This document shows, piece by piece, positions 44,350 through 53,120 of a DNA stretch of 64,000 nt. Location: assembly GCF_002407205.1 (NCBI RefSeq), contig NZ_CP023550.1:1-64000 (forward strand), given 5' to 3'. The stretch comes from Rhodobacter sp. CZR27 (GTDB lineage: Bacteria; Pseudomonadota; Alphaproteobacteria; Rhodobacterales; Rhodobacteraceae). Under the pieces are notes generated by a model, which worked only from the letters and a program-made list of their open reading frames with translations, was not told the origin of the DNA and made no database searches. The position numbers and the translations under genes are program-made. The first letter of the stretch is position 1, and each line of letters opens with the position of its first letter.

Positions 44350-46779
44350 TCAACCTTCCAGCTCCTCCAGCACCCGCCGCGCCTCCTCCATCTGCGGCAG
44401 GTCCTTTCCTTCCGCCAGTTCCAGCGCGCGGCGCAGCTGGCGGGTGGCATCCTCGGGGCGGTTCAGGCCGGCGTAGGTCATGCCAAGGTGGAACTGCACC
44501 AGCGGATCGTTCGGCAGGCCCGCGGCGGCGGGTTCGAGGCTCGAGAGCGCCTCGAGCAGGTTGCCGCGCCGGTATTCGATCCAGCCGTAGGTGTCCAGGA
44601 AGGCCGGCTGGGGCGAACCCTTCAGGCGGCGCGAGATGACATGGGCGCGCTCGAGGCTTGCGGGATCGGAGCGGTGGGCCGAGATCAGGCTCGCGAGGTT
44701 GTTGGCCACCACGACATTGCTGCTGTCATCGGCATAGAGCGCCTCGTAGATCGCGATCGCCCCCTCGATGTCGCCCGCCTGCTCCAGATGCCCGGCCATG
44801 ATCCAGCGCAGCAGGCCGGATTTCGGCGCGGCCTTCAGCCCGGCCTCGACCACCGCGATCGCCTCGTCGGCGCGGTCGGTGGTAACGAGCAGCTGGTAGA
44901 GCAGCCGGACAGGCACCCCGTCCGCGGGCCTGCGGGTGATCAGGTCGCGGAAGATCGCCTCGGCCCGGTCCAGCTCGCCCGCGATCGCGTGGAGGTTGCC
45001 GCTCAGGAGAAGCAGCGAGGCGTTGTCCGGCGACTTTGCCAGCATCGTGTCGAGATAGCTGCGCGCCTCGGCGATCTTGCCGCCGCGCACCCGGGCCTGC
45101 ACGATCAGCGCGATGGCCCGGGTGTTCTCGGAGGTCTCGCCCGCCTCTGACTGGAGCAGCGCCAGACCCTCCTCGGTCCGGTCCTGGCCGAGCAGGAGCG
45201 CCGCCTGCAGCTGCCGGGCGGCCTGCTGCGCCTCGGGGCTGTCGATCGTGCGGAGCGTGGTCGTCACCTCCTGCGCACCCACCCAGTTCCGGGTCTTCAG
45301 CCGCAGGTCCGCCAGCTGGAGCAGCACGCCCAGATCCGCCGGATGGGCGCGCCGGGCATCGGTCAGGATCGCCTCGGCCGAGCCGTCGCGGCCCTGGCGC
45401 ATCAGGAAGCGGGCATAGCGCAGCGATTCCGCCGGCGCCTTGCCGGAAACCTCCACCGCCTGGGCCAGCTGCTCGCCCGCAAGCTCGAGGTTGCCGTCGC
45501 GTTCGTGGGCAAGCGCCATGAAGGTCAGGATCTCGGCATCGCGCGGCGCCTGGTCGAGCGCGGTGCGCAGGTCGAGGATGGCGTCCCTCGGCCGGTCCTC
45601 GTCGATCAGCAGCCGGGCGCGCAGCTTCAGCGCCTCGACGTTGGTGGCGTCCTCGGCCAGGACTTCCTCGGCCAGGCCGCGCGCGCCCGTCCGGTCGCCC
45701 GAGACCAGCAGCATCCGCCCGAACATCGCCCTGATGCGCCGGGTCTGGTCGCTGGCTTCCGCCTTCTCCAGGATGGCCCGCATCCCGGCCAACGCGCCCT
45801 GGCGGTCCCCGGCGTCGAAGCGCAGCGAGGCATGCAGCGCGCCGTAGAGATCGGCGGCCGGCAGGCCCTCGTTCGCCGCGATCAGGCGGTCGAGTTCGGC
45901 CATGGCGGCCTCGATGCCCTGCGTGGTCTGCAGGAACTGCACCACCGAGATATGCCCCTCGGGCTCGGCCACGGGCTCGCCCGCCAGCTTGCGCAGCAGG
46001 GCCTCGGCCGAGGCCAGGTCCTTCCGGCTCATGTACCAGGCGATCAGCCCGGCCTGCACATCCCGGTTGTCCGGGAAGAGCTCGAACATCCGGCGAAGCT
46101 GCTCGCCTGCGGCCTCCGGCTGGCCGGAGCCTGCCAGCAGGCGGTATTTCAACATGTGAAGCTCGAGGGCGTCCGGATCGGCCGCCAGCAGGATCTCGAT
46201 CTCGGGCAGCGCCGCCTCGGGGTGCCTGCCGCCGGCCAGCCGGTCCACGACAAGACGCCGCGCGATGCGGTTGGCCGGGGCCTCGGCGAGAATTTCGCGC
46301 GCCTCGCGCTCGAGGCGCGCGAGCGTCGCCTCGTCCCGCGCCAGCCAGGCCGTGCGGTAGTCGAGCGAGACGCGGATCGCGCGCAGCTCCGGCGGATGCG
46401 GCTGGGGGGCCAGGTTCAGGGCGGCCCGGCCATGCCGTTCGGCCTCGTCCCAGTCCATGGCCCGGATGGCCATCTCGGCCAGGGTGGCGCGGACCGGCAG
46501 GATGTCGGGATACTGCTCGATCAGCTTCAGGTAATGGGCATAGGCCTCGGCGTCCCGGCCGCGCTTCAGCAGCAGGTCGGCAAAGGCCTGGCGCGCCTCG
46601 CGATGGGCGGGATCATACTTGAAGACATTGCGGAACTCGACCATCGCGCGGTCTTCGTCGCCCGCGGCGAGAAGCTCCATGCCGGAGCGATAGTAGCGTT
46701 CGGCCTTTTCCTCGGAACTCTCGCAGGCAGAGAGCATCAGCGAGGCGGCAAGCATCAGCGGAGCAAGACGGCGCATCAT
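44350..46779 (-). CDS. TPR-repeat lipoprotein of the exosortase/EPS locus (PrsT-like)
   Basis: An 809-residue protein with a lipoprotein signal (MMRRLAPLMLAASLMLSAC, lipobox LSA-Cys19) followed by tandem tetratricopeptide repeats over most of its length. Recognisable TPR units start at ~AERYYRSGMELLAAGDEDRAMVEFRNVFKYDP and recur to the end (RPEDATRQLRRALELAEG). Large TPR lipoproteins are standard partners of exosortase and polysaccharide secretion systems, where they probably scaffold envelope assembly. ATG at 46779 has GAGG about 9 bases upstream. It sits 35 bp downstream of the initiating sugar transferase gene. Confidence 0.87.
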   Translation of the reverse strand: MMRRLAPLMLAASLMLSACESSEEKAERYYRSGMELLAAGDEDRAMVEFRNVFKYDPAHREARQAFADLLLKRGRDAEAYAHYLKLIEQYPDILPVRATLAEMAIRAMDWDEAERHGRAALNLAPQPHPPELRAIRVSLDYRTAWLARDEATLARLEREAREILAEAPANRIARRLVVDRLAGGRHPEAALPEIEILLAADPDALELHMLKYRLLAGSGQPEAAGEQLRRMFELFPDNRDVQAGLIAWYMSRKDLASAEALLRKLAGEPVAEPEGHISVVQFLQTTQGIEAAMAELDRLIAANEGLPAADLYGALHASLRFDAGDRQGALAGMRAILEKAEASDQTRRIRAMFGRMLLVSGDRTGARGLAEEVLAEDATNVEALKLRARLLIDEDRPRDAILDLRTALDQAPRDAEILTFMALAHERDGNLELAGEQLAQAVEVSGKAPAESLRYARFLMRQGRDGSAEAILTDARRAHPADLGVLLQLADLRLKTRNWVGAQEVTTTLRTIDSPEAQQAARQLQAALLLGQDRTEEGLALLQSEAGETSENTRAIALIVQARVRGGKIAEARSYLDTMLAKSPDNASLLLLSGNLHAIAGELDRAEAIFRDLITRRPADGVPVRLLYQLLVTTDRADEAIAVVEAGLKAAPKSGLLRWIMAGHLEQAGDIEGAIAIYEALYADDSSNVVVANNLASLISAHRSDPASLERAHVISRRLKGSPQPAFLDTYGWIEYRRGNLLEALSSLEPAAAGLPNDPLVQFHLGMTYAGLNRPEDATRQLRRALELAEGKDLPQMEEARRVLEELEG

Positions 46780-46814
46780 GAAGACATCCTCACAGGGGTG
46801 GGTGCGGCCCGGCC

Positions 46815-47507
46815 TCAGTGGCCGGTGGCCCTCATCACCACACGCACCGTCGAAAGCAGCAGCTTGAGGTCCGTCCAGAGCGACAGGTCCCGGTGATACT
46901 GCGTGTCGTGCCAGGCCCGATCCGCGAAGGAGGAAAGGTTGCGCTGCCTGACCTGCCAGTAGCCGGTGATGCCGGGGCGCAACGCGAAATAGGCCGAGCC
47001 GGGGTAGAGGATGCGCTGGCAGGGCATCATCGGCCGCGGGCCGACGAGGCTCATGTCGCCCTTCAGCACGTTCCAGAGCTGCGGCAACTCGTCCAGCGAG
47101 TAGATGCGCAGGAAGCGCCCCACCCGGGTCACGCGGGGGTCGCGCTTCAGCTTCTGGGTCAGGTCCCATTCGGCCCGCGCGGCCGGATTCCGCGCCAGAT
47201 ACTGCTCGAGCGCCGCCTCGGCGTCATGCACCATCGTGCGCAGCTTCCAGATCCGGTAGATCCGGCCGTTCCGGCCGATGCGCTCCTGCAGGTAGAACGG
47301 CGATCCGCCATCCCGGGCCACGAGAACGGCGAGAATCAGGACGAGCGGCAGGACGACGGGAAGCGCCGCCAGAATGAGCAGGATGTCGAGCAACCGCTTG
47401 AACCCGTCCCGGTAGATCCGTCCGCCATTGCCGCCGGGCCTGAAGGTCGAGGCGATGCGTTCATCCGACTGGGCCCGCTCCACAAGGTCATGATAGTGAG
47501 CAGTCAT
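46815..47507 (-). CDS. Undecaprenyl-phosphate sugar transferase (ExoY/WcaJ C-terminal type)
   Basis: A 230-residue polyprenyl-phosphate hexose-1-phosphate transferase that starts repeat-unit synthesis. One N-terminal membrane helix (KRLLDILLILAALPVVLPLVLILAVLVA) is followed by the catalytic part: FYLQERIGRNGRIYRIWKLRTM, LKRDPRVTRVGRFLRIYSLDELPQLWNVLKGDMSLVGPRP and RPGITGYWQV. The length is that of the short ExoY form without the extra N-terminal helices of WcaJ. ATG at 47507 has GAGAAT about 9 bases upstream; a TTG at 47522 is in frame. First gene of a minus-strand operon running to the exosortase. Confidence 0.93.
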   Translation of the reverse strand: MTAHYHDLVERAQSDERIASTFRPGGNGGRIYRDGFKRLLDILLILAALPVVLPLVLILAVLVARDGGSPFYLQERIGRNGRIYRIWKLRTMVHDAEAALEQYLARNPAARAEWDLTQKLKRDPRVTRVGRFLRIYSLDELPQLWNVLKGDMSLVGPRPMMPCQRILYPGSAYFALRPGITGYWQVRQRNLSSFADRAWHDTQYHRDLSLWTDLKLLLSTVRVVMRATGH

Positions 47508-48115
47508 ATATTGAATTCTCAATCATAAAATAAACAGGCTTGCGGACCGCTTCCCTCCGGCACCCGGGGTGCGGCCTGAAATCAGGTCGGCGATCAGGAT
47601 CCATTCATTTCCATCCCCCGAATCCCGCCCCCGCATCCGGACGGATAGACTTTTTTTACCGTAATGGCAAATCCTATTCGTTCGACAGCGCATCCCGCGG
47701 TTCGGCTAAGATCATGTGAAGCCATCCGAAACCCGCCACGCACCAGGGCGCCGCGACATAATGGATGCGGTGCCGGCCATCCGCCGCCCCGGCAATGCCG
47801 TATTTTAACCATAATACGGACAACACAACTTTTGCTTGCATTATGGGCGCCGGACACACCAATAAGTCATCCGTCTTTTTCTTCGTGACAATTTCGGCCA
47901 AAAATGCCGGCCCTGCCCGTCGGCGGCCCGGACTCGAGCCCGTGCTTGTGAAGGAGCGGAACTCGCGCTATTCCGGCGTCTCGGGCTCAGGTCAGGCGCC
48001 GAACGCGGGATCGCCACAATTCGTCGGGGGCGGGTCCTTGAAATCAGTTGCGATCGTCCAACAATGGCCCGAATTCCGGTCCATCGAGGCGCGGGAAACG
48101 TTCGTCAGAGAGACC
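47508..48115. promoter_or_regulatory. Divergent promoter region of the exosortase/EPS locus
   Basis: A 608-bp region between the divergent sugar transferase and ATPase genes. It is AT-rich near 47508-47535, where TATGAT on the minus strand resembles a -10 box 16 bases before the transferase start, and again at 47795-47835. An inverted repeat CCGTATT-N8-AATACGG lies at 47798-47819. The string ACCGTAATGGC (47658-47668), shared with 20202-20212, follows a run of seven T (47651-47657). An open frame runs upstream of the ATPase but has no family-like sequence. Confidence 0.45.
47798..47819. promoter_or_regulatory. Inverted repeat, possible regulator site
   Basis: A perfect 7-bp inverted repeat, CCGTATT and AATACGG, with an 8-base AT-rich spacer, in the middle of the divergent intergenic region. 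Its 22-bp length and symmetry fit a dimeric repressor or activator site. No regulator gene is adjacent. Confidence 0.4.
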
Positions 48116-49000
48116 ATGAGCGCACTGGAGATCTACACCTCCTTCTTCGGCCTCCGCGAACGGCCGTTCTCGCTGGTTCCGGATCCGGACTTCCTGTTCT
48201 GGTCGCCCCCGCACCGGGCGGCCTTCACGACGCTGGAGTACGGCATCCTGACGCGGGCCCCGATCACGCTGATCACCGGCGAGGTGGGGGCGGGCAAGAC
48301 CACGCTGCTGCACCACCTGCTCAGGACGCTGGGCGATGACGTGAAGGTCGGGCTGGTCGCCAACGTCCAGGGCGACCGGGGCGACCTGTTGCGCTGGGTC
48401 CTCATGGCGCTCGGCCAGTCCGCCGCGCCCGAGGCGGGCTATGTCGACCTCTTCGCGCATTTCCAGACCTGCCTGATCACGGAATATGCCGCCGGCCGCC
48501 GGGTGATCCTGATCTTCGACGAGGCGCAGAACCTCGGCCGGGACGCGCTCGAGGAGCTGCGGATGTTCACCAACATCAACGCGGGCAAGGACGAGCTGCT
48601 GCAGATCGTCCTCATCGGCCAGCCCGAGCTGCGCGAGATGATCCAGCGGCCGAACCTCACCCAGTTCGCGCAGCGCGTGGCGGCAAGCTTCCACCTGCCG
48701 TCGATGGACGGGCAGACGATGCGGGACTACGTGACGCACCGGATGGCCGTGGCGGGGGCGAGCCGCGAGATCTTCACCCCGGCTGCGCTGGATGCGATCC
48801 AGGCCGCCACGGGGGGCGTGCCGCGGCTGGTGAACCAGCTCTGCGACCTGGCGCTCGTCTATGCCTTCTCGCGCGACGAGCCGGAGGTCGGGCGCGGCAT
48901 CATCCAGCAGGTGCTTGACGACGGGGTCTTCTTCGGAGGAGGCAGGACCGCCGCCCCTGTCCTCGTGCTCCGACAGGGACAGCGCAAGTCTCCGGATTGA
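48116..49000 (+). CDS. ExeA/XrtA-associated-type AAA ATPase
   Basis: A 294-residue ATPase opening EIYTSFFGLRERPFSLVPDPDFLFWSPPH, the classic start of ExeA/GspA-type and exosortase-locus ATPases. Walker A is GEVGAGKTTLL (Lys61) and Walker B is VILIFDEAQNL. A sensor region IGQPELREMI and QFAQRVAASFHL follow. These ATPases accompany PEP-CTERM-like sorting loci, though their exact job is unknown. ATG at 48116 preceded by AGAGAG. The stop is 2 bp from the next start, so it forms an operon with the Wzz and kinase genes. Confidence 0.9.
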   Translation: MSALEIYTSFFGLRERPFSLVPDPDFLFWSPPHRAAFTTLEYGILTRAPITLITGEVGAGKTTLLHHLLRTLGDDVKVGLVANVQGDRGDLLRWVLMALGQSAAPEAGYVDLFAHFQTCLITEYAAGRRVILIFDEAQNLGRDALEELRMFTNINAGKDELLQIVLIGQPELREMIQRPNLTQFAQRVAASFHLPSMDGQTMRDYVTHRMAVAGASREIFTPAALDAIQAATGGVPRLVNQLCDLALVYAFSRDEPEVGRGIIQQVLDDGVFFGGGRTAAPVLVLRQGQRKSPD

Positions 49001-49002
49001 TC

Positions 49003-50442
49003 ATGGACCTTCGATTTTACATTGCCCTTTTCCTGCGCCGATTGCCGTATTTCCTGATCCTGCTTCTGCTGGGCACGGCAGCCGGGGTGACGCTGGCGCT
49101 GGTCCTGCCGCCCCGCTACGTGGCCGAGGCCCGGCTGATCGTCGAATCCGAACAGATCCCGAATGATCTGGCCGCCTCGACGGTCCAGACCGCGGCGACC
49201 GAGCAGCTCCAGATCATCCAGCAGCGCATCCTGACCCGCGACAAGCTGCTCGAGATGGCCAACCGGCTGAAGGTCTATGCCCCGGTGCCTGGCGAGCCCT
49301 CGATCCCGCTCACCGCCGACGAGATCGTCGAGGACATGCGCGACCGCATCCGGATCCAGACGACGGGCGGGACGAACATGGGGGGCCGGCAGATCGACGC
49401 GACCGTCGTCACCGTCAGCTTCAGTGCGCCCACCTCCGCCCTGTCGGCCATGGTGACCAACGAGGTGGTCACGATGATCCTCGACGAGAACGTCAAGATG
49501 CGCACCAGCGTCTCGCGCCAGACGCTCGACTTCTTCAACAGCGAGGTGGAGCGGCTCGACCAGGAACTGGCCAGGCGCGGCGCCGAGATCCTCGCCTTCC
49601 GGCAGCAGCACAACGAGGCGCTGCCCGACAGCCTGGAGTTCCGCCGCGAGCAGCAGGTCGCGCTGCAGGACCGCCTGCTCCTGCTCGAGCGCGAGGAAAC
49701 CGCCCTGAAGGAGCGTCGCGCGCGCTTCGTCGCCCTGCACGATGCCTCGGCCCAGCGGCGCCGCGAGGGCGGCCAGCCGGCCACCGGCGGGACCGGACCC
49801 GGCGAGGCCACGGCCTTTCATCTCGAGCTCGGCAAGCTCGACCAGCAGGTGGCCGACCTCGCCTCGCAGAAGGCCGACATCGCCGCCTCGATGGAGGAGC
49901 TGAAGGGCTCGATCGAGGCCACGCCCGGCAATGCCGTGCAGCTCGACACGCTGGAGCGCGACTACGAGAACCTGCGCGCGCAATACGATGAGGCGGTCGC
50001 CAACCGCGCCCGGGCCGAGACTGGCGACATGATCGAGGCGATGTCCAAGGGCCAGCGCATCACCGTGGTGGAACAGGCCGTCGCCCCGCAGGAGCCGAAC
50101 AGCCCGAACCGCAAGAAGATCGCGGCCGCGGGCATCGCCGCCGGCCTCGCCGCCGGAGGCGGGCTGATCGCCCTTCTGGAACTGCTCAACACCGCGATCC
50201 GCCGGCCGGTGGACCTGACGACGACGCTCGGCATCACGCCCTTCGCGACGCTGCCCTACATGCGCACCCGCGGCCAGATCCTCCGCCGCCGGGCGCTGAT
50301 CGCGGGGGCGGTCGCCGCCGTGCTCCTCATGATCCCGGCCGGTCTCTGGGCGGTCCACACCTACGTCACGCCGGTCGACCTGCTGGTGAACCAGCTGATG
50401 CGGAAGATCGGCATCGCCACCTTCCGCATCGGGTCCGCATAG
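49003..50442 (+). CDS. Wzz/GumC-type polysaccharide chain-length protein without kinase domain
   Basis: A 479-residue inner-membrane co-polymerase. It has an N-terminal helix (RLPYFLILLLLGTAAGVTLALVL), the Wzz motif RYVAEARLIVESEQIP, and a long periplasmic coiled coil (~170-370). Near ~380 the PNSPNRKK segment precedes the second membrane helix, and a third hydrophobic segment lies close to the C-terminus. The kinase domain is absent and supplied by the next gene. ATG at 49003, 2 bp after the ATPase stop; a TTG at 48997 is in frame. Confidence 0.87.
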   Translation: MDLRFYIALFLRRLPYFLILLLLGTAAGVTLALVLPPRYVAEARLIVESEQIPNDLAASTVQTAATEQLQIIQQRILTRDKLLEMANRLKVYAPVPGEPSIPLTADEIVEDMRDRIRIQTTGGTNMGGRQIDATVVTVSFSAPTSALSAMVTNEVVTMILDENVKMRTSVSRQTLDFFNSEVERLDQELARRGAEILAFRQQHNEALPDSLEFRREQQVALQDRLLLLEREETALKERRARFVALHDASAQRRREGGQPATGGTGPGEATAFHLELGKLDQQVADLASQKADIAASMEELKGSIEATPGNAVQLDTLERDYENLRAQYDEAVANRARAETGDMIEAMSKGQRITVVEQAVAPQEPNSPNRKKIAAAGIAAGLAAGGGLIALLELLNTAIRRPVDLTTTLGITPFATLPYMRTRGQILRRRALIAGAVAAVLLMIPAGLWAVHTYVTPVDLLVNQLMRKIGIATFRIGSA

Positions 50443-50453
50443 GAGGGCAAGCC

Positions 50454-51284
50454 ATGGAACGCATCCAGTCCGCCATCGCCAAGGCCCGGGCCGCGCGCTC
50501 CGCCTCCGGCACCCCCTCGGATCGGCCGCCGGCCTTCTTCTCGCGACCGCAGGCCAGCGATGCCGCCCGCATCGCCGAAGCGTGGGAGGCCCTGCCCCAG
50601 GTCGCGCCCGAGGCCGGGCAGCTTGCCCGGCACCACATCGTCGCGACCCGGGGCGGCCGCGAGACCGCCGCCTTCGACGTGATGCGCACCAAGCTGCTGC
50701 ATCAGATGCGGGCCCAGGGCTGGCGCCGGGTGGCCATCACCTCTCCCGGCGCGGGCTGCGGCAAGAGCACGATCGCGCTCAACCTGGCCTTCAGCCTGGC
50801 CCGCCAGCCCGAGTTGCGCGTCCTTCTGGCCGAGATCGACCTGCGCCGGCCCTCGCTGGCGCGCATGCTGGGGCTCAGGGAGAAGCACGGCTTCGCCGAG
50901 GTGCTGCAGGGCTCCGCGCGGTTCGAGGACAACGCGGTGCGCATCGGGACGAACCTCGCCATCGCGACCAACCGCGCCCCGTTCCGCAATCCGGCCGAAC
51001 TGCTGCAGGGCGCCTCGGTGCCTGCCGTCCTGTCCGAGATCGAGAGCCGCTATGCGCCGGACGTGGTGATCTTCGACATGCCGCCACTTCTGGTCAGCGA
51101 CGAGACCATGGCCTTCGCCGGCCAGGTTCATTGCGCCCTGCTGATCGCCGCGGCCGAGAGCACCTCGGCCAGCGAGGTGGACGTCTGCGAGCAGGAGCTG
51201 GCGGGCCAGACCAACGTGCTGGGCGTGGTGCTGAACAAGTGCCGCTTCATGGGGCCGGATCACGGCTACGGCTATTACGGCTGA
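50454..51284 (+). CDS. CpsD/CapB-type tyrosine-protein kinase
   Basis: A 276-residue BY-kinase. Walker A is SPGAGCGKSTIAL (Lys104), Walker A' LLAEIDLRRPS and Walker B VVIFDMPPLLVSDE. The tail ends in a tyrosine-rich GYGYYG, presumably the autophosphorylated cluster. It should act with the separate Wzz protein encoded just upstream (11-bp gap) to cycle polysaccharide polymerisation. A hairpin terminator follows. Confidence 0.9.
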   Translation: MERIQSAIAKARAARSASGTPSDRPPAFFSRPQASDAARIAEAWEALPQVAPEAGQLARHHIVATRGGRETAAFDVMRTKLLHQMRAQGWRRVAITSPGAGCGKSTIALNLAFSLARQPELRVLLAEIDLRRPSLARMLGLREKHGFAEVLQGSARFEDNAVRIGTNLAIATNRAPFRNPAELLQGASVPAVLSEIESRYAPDVVIFDMPPLLVSDETMAFAGQVHCALLIAAAESTSASEVDVCEQELAGQTNVLGVVLNKCRFMGPDHGYGYYG

Positions 51285-51293
51285 GCAAACGAA

Positions 51294-51321
51294 AGGCGGG
51301 AGCCCTTTCGGACTCCCGCCT
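51294..51321. terminator. Bidirectional hairpin between kinase and VPLPA-CTERM genes
   Basis: A 9-bp perfect stem (AGGCGGGAG at 51294-51302 with CTCCCGCCT at 51313-51321), 10-base loop, lies between two convergent stop codons (51284 and 51342). There is no long T-run. Confidence 0.6.
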
Positions 51322-51341
51322 GAAACCTGACGCGGATCGGA

Positions 51342-51890
51342 TCAGGCCGCCAGCGCCTTGCGACGGCGCAGGAAAGCCAGGCCGCCAAGCGCGGTGACAA
51401 GCAGCAGGCCGCCGGCCGGCAGCGGAACAGCCGCAACGTTGAGGCTGATCTGGGCATTGACGGCCCTCGTCCAGCCAAGATGCAGGGTCTGCATCAGAAG
51501 ATCGGGCGAGGTGAAGAGGGTCGACAGCGTGGCGTCATAGGAGTGTTGCCCCAGACTGGTCGGGTTCGTCGGGAACAGGGCCTGGGTTACGATGCCGCCG
51601 TTGATGTTCCGCCACTGCATGTAAAGCCCATCAATGACGCCCCTGATTGTGATATTGCCCGTCAGTGCGCTCGCGAGAAGTCCATCGCTACCTTGGAACG
51701 CGAAATCAAGGTCAACCACGCCCGTATTGATTAGCTCGCGGCCGCTTTCATAAATGTAGATGTCATCCTCGTTCAGGACGTAGCTGACGCCGTCCTCCAA
51801 ATGGACTGTCCCCGCATCGGCCTGTCCCCCGAAACCGACAGCAAGGGCCGTCGCGAACGCGAGCAGAGACCCCTTCATGAAATCGAACAC
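51342..51890 (-). CDS. VPLPA-CTERM sorting-domain protein
   Basis: A 182-residue exported protein. A signal peptide (MKGSLLAFATALAVGFGGQADA) leads a small beta-rich domain without recognisable function. The C-terminus is a complete tripartite sorting signal at residues 155-182: VPLPA, a hydrophobic helix (GGLLLVTALGGLAFL) and basic RRRK. It is a predicted substrate of the exosortase at 41726-43300. I place the start at GTG 51890 because AAAGGAGG sits 7 bases upstream. ATG 51878 is the alternative and keeps the signal peptide. Confidence 0.87.
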   Translation of the reverse strand: MFDFMKGSLLAFATALAVGFGGQADAGTVHLEDGVSYVLNEDDIYIYESGRELINTGVVDLDFAFQGSDGLLASALTGNITIRGVIDGLYMQWRNINGGIVTQALFPTNPTSLGQHSYDATLSTLFTSPDLLMQTLHLGWTRAVNAQISLNVAAVPLPAGGLLLVTALGGLAFLRRRKALAA

Positions 51891-52345
51891 TTCCAAACCT
51901 CCTTTTTGCACAACATCACGGCAACGCCTGGATCGTCGCTCGTGCTGAACCCTTATCCAGGCATGTGATGCGAGGTCTCTCCATCAAAATCAACGAAAAA
52001 AGACACAACTTCGCCGCAGAAACGGCAACAGGATTCGAAAATGCAACCAAGAGGCGATCAAGGCATCCATCCAGACCTCTTTGTCGCCAGAACTCCGCTT
52101 TTCTGCAGCCTGCATAGACACTTGGCTGCTCCTCCGCGCGGTCGCGGCTCGTCCGGAGCGCCCGCCCTGCGGACCGTCTGCTCTGATTCGAAGGACCTGA
52201 TGAGCCCCTGATCGCGAGCGTCGGACGCAGGAACTCCATGAAGGAATAACTTCAATTCGCCCCAATCTTGACACAAAGTCAGGAGATCTTGCGGAAAAGG
52301 TCGGCGTTCCGCCGGCAGGACCAAAGATTCTTTGGGAGTTTCGAA
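51891..52345. promoter_or_regulatory. Divergent intergenic region between two VPLPA-CTERM genes
   Basis: About 455 bp with no supported gene; the short open frames show no coding signature. A TTGACA at 52268-52273 lies 73 bases before the plus-strand start and could be a -35 box, though the matching -10 is poor. The region presumably drives both sorting substrates in opposite directions. Confidence 0.4.
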
Positions 52346-52957
52346 TTGATCGGAAAGTTCTTCAAGAGTGCGGCCATTTGTCTTGCCCTCGCCTCGGGCA
52401 GCGCGGCTTCGCAGAGGGCGCAGGCGGCCACCATGTCCTTCGTGGTGGACCGGACGAATTCCTCGGTCTCGCTCGCCTCGACGGACCGCCTGTGCGTCCT
52501 GTCCAACTGCGGCGTCACCGCCTCGCTTGCGAGCAGCCTGCGCAACGGCAACAGCTACGAGATCGGCACCGGCGACTCGGCCACCTTCGACTTCCTGACG
52601 CTCACGGGGCGCGGCCTGGGCTGGGCCGATTACACGATCAGCGCCGTTCTGGCCTTCTCCTCGCCCAGGCTGACCGTGTCGGGCACCGGAAGCCTCTTCA
52701 CGACCACGGCCTTCGGCCGGATCGTCGACGGCAGCCTGATCTGGGATGCGATCGCCCCGATCGTCGTCAACGGGTCGGAATTCCTGATCTCGTTCGGCAG
52801 CGGCTCGGAGCTGTTCGACGACGGTTCGCGGCGGATCACCACGACGGCCACGCTGACCGGCGTCAACGTGGTGCCCCTGCCCGCCACCGGCCTGCTGCTC
52901 GTCGCAGCCCTCGGCAGCCTCGCCCTGATCCGCCGCCGGCGGATGCTCGGCGCCTGA
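52346..52957 (+). CDS. VPLPA-CTERM sorting-domain protein
   Basis: A 203-residue exported protein with a signal peptide (KFFKSAAICLALASGSAASQRAQA), a beta-rich middle part and a C-terminal sorting signal at residues 176-203: VPLPATG, hydrophobic LLLVAALGSLALI, basic RRRR. It is the second predicted exosortase substrate, divergent from the first. The likely start is TTG at 52346 with GGGAG 7 bases upstream. The open frame extends to 52268, but that start lies on the TTGACA box. No functional family recognised for the mature part. Confidence 0.83.
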   Translation: MIGKFFKSAAICLALASGSAASQRAQAATMSFVVDRTNSSVSLASTDRLCVLSNCGVTASLASSLRNGNSYEIGTGDSATFDFLTLTGRGLGWADYTISAVLAFSSPRLTVSGTGSLFTTTAFGRIVDGSLIWDAIAPIVVNGSEFLISFGSGSELFDDGSRRITTTATLTGVNVVPLPATGLLLVAALGSLALIRRRRMLGA

Positions 52958-53120
52958 GGTCGGCGCCTCGGCTCCCGGGTCCGGCGCCGGAACGGTGCCG
53001 GCCTCTCACACAGCCACGACGGTTGCGGGCCTGCGCGGTCCATCCGATCCCTCGCTCCACATCGACGCCGCGCCGTCTTGCCTTCCGGAAGACCCCTGCC
53101 GTGCGACAAGGAGATCCCCC

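Noticed and set aside
51916..52239. A 107-codon minus-strand frame between the VPLPA-CTERM genes
   Set aside because: No signal, no motif, and it fills what must be a divergent promoter region.
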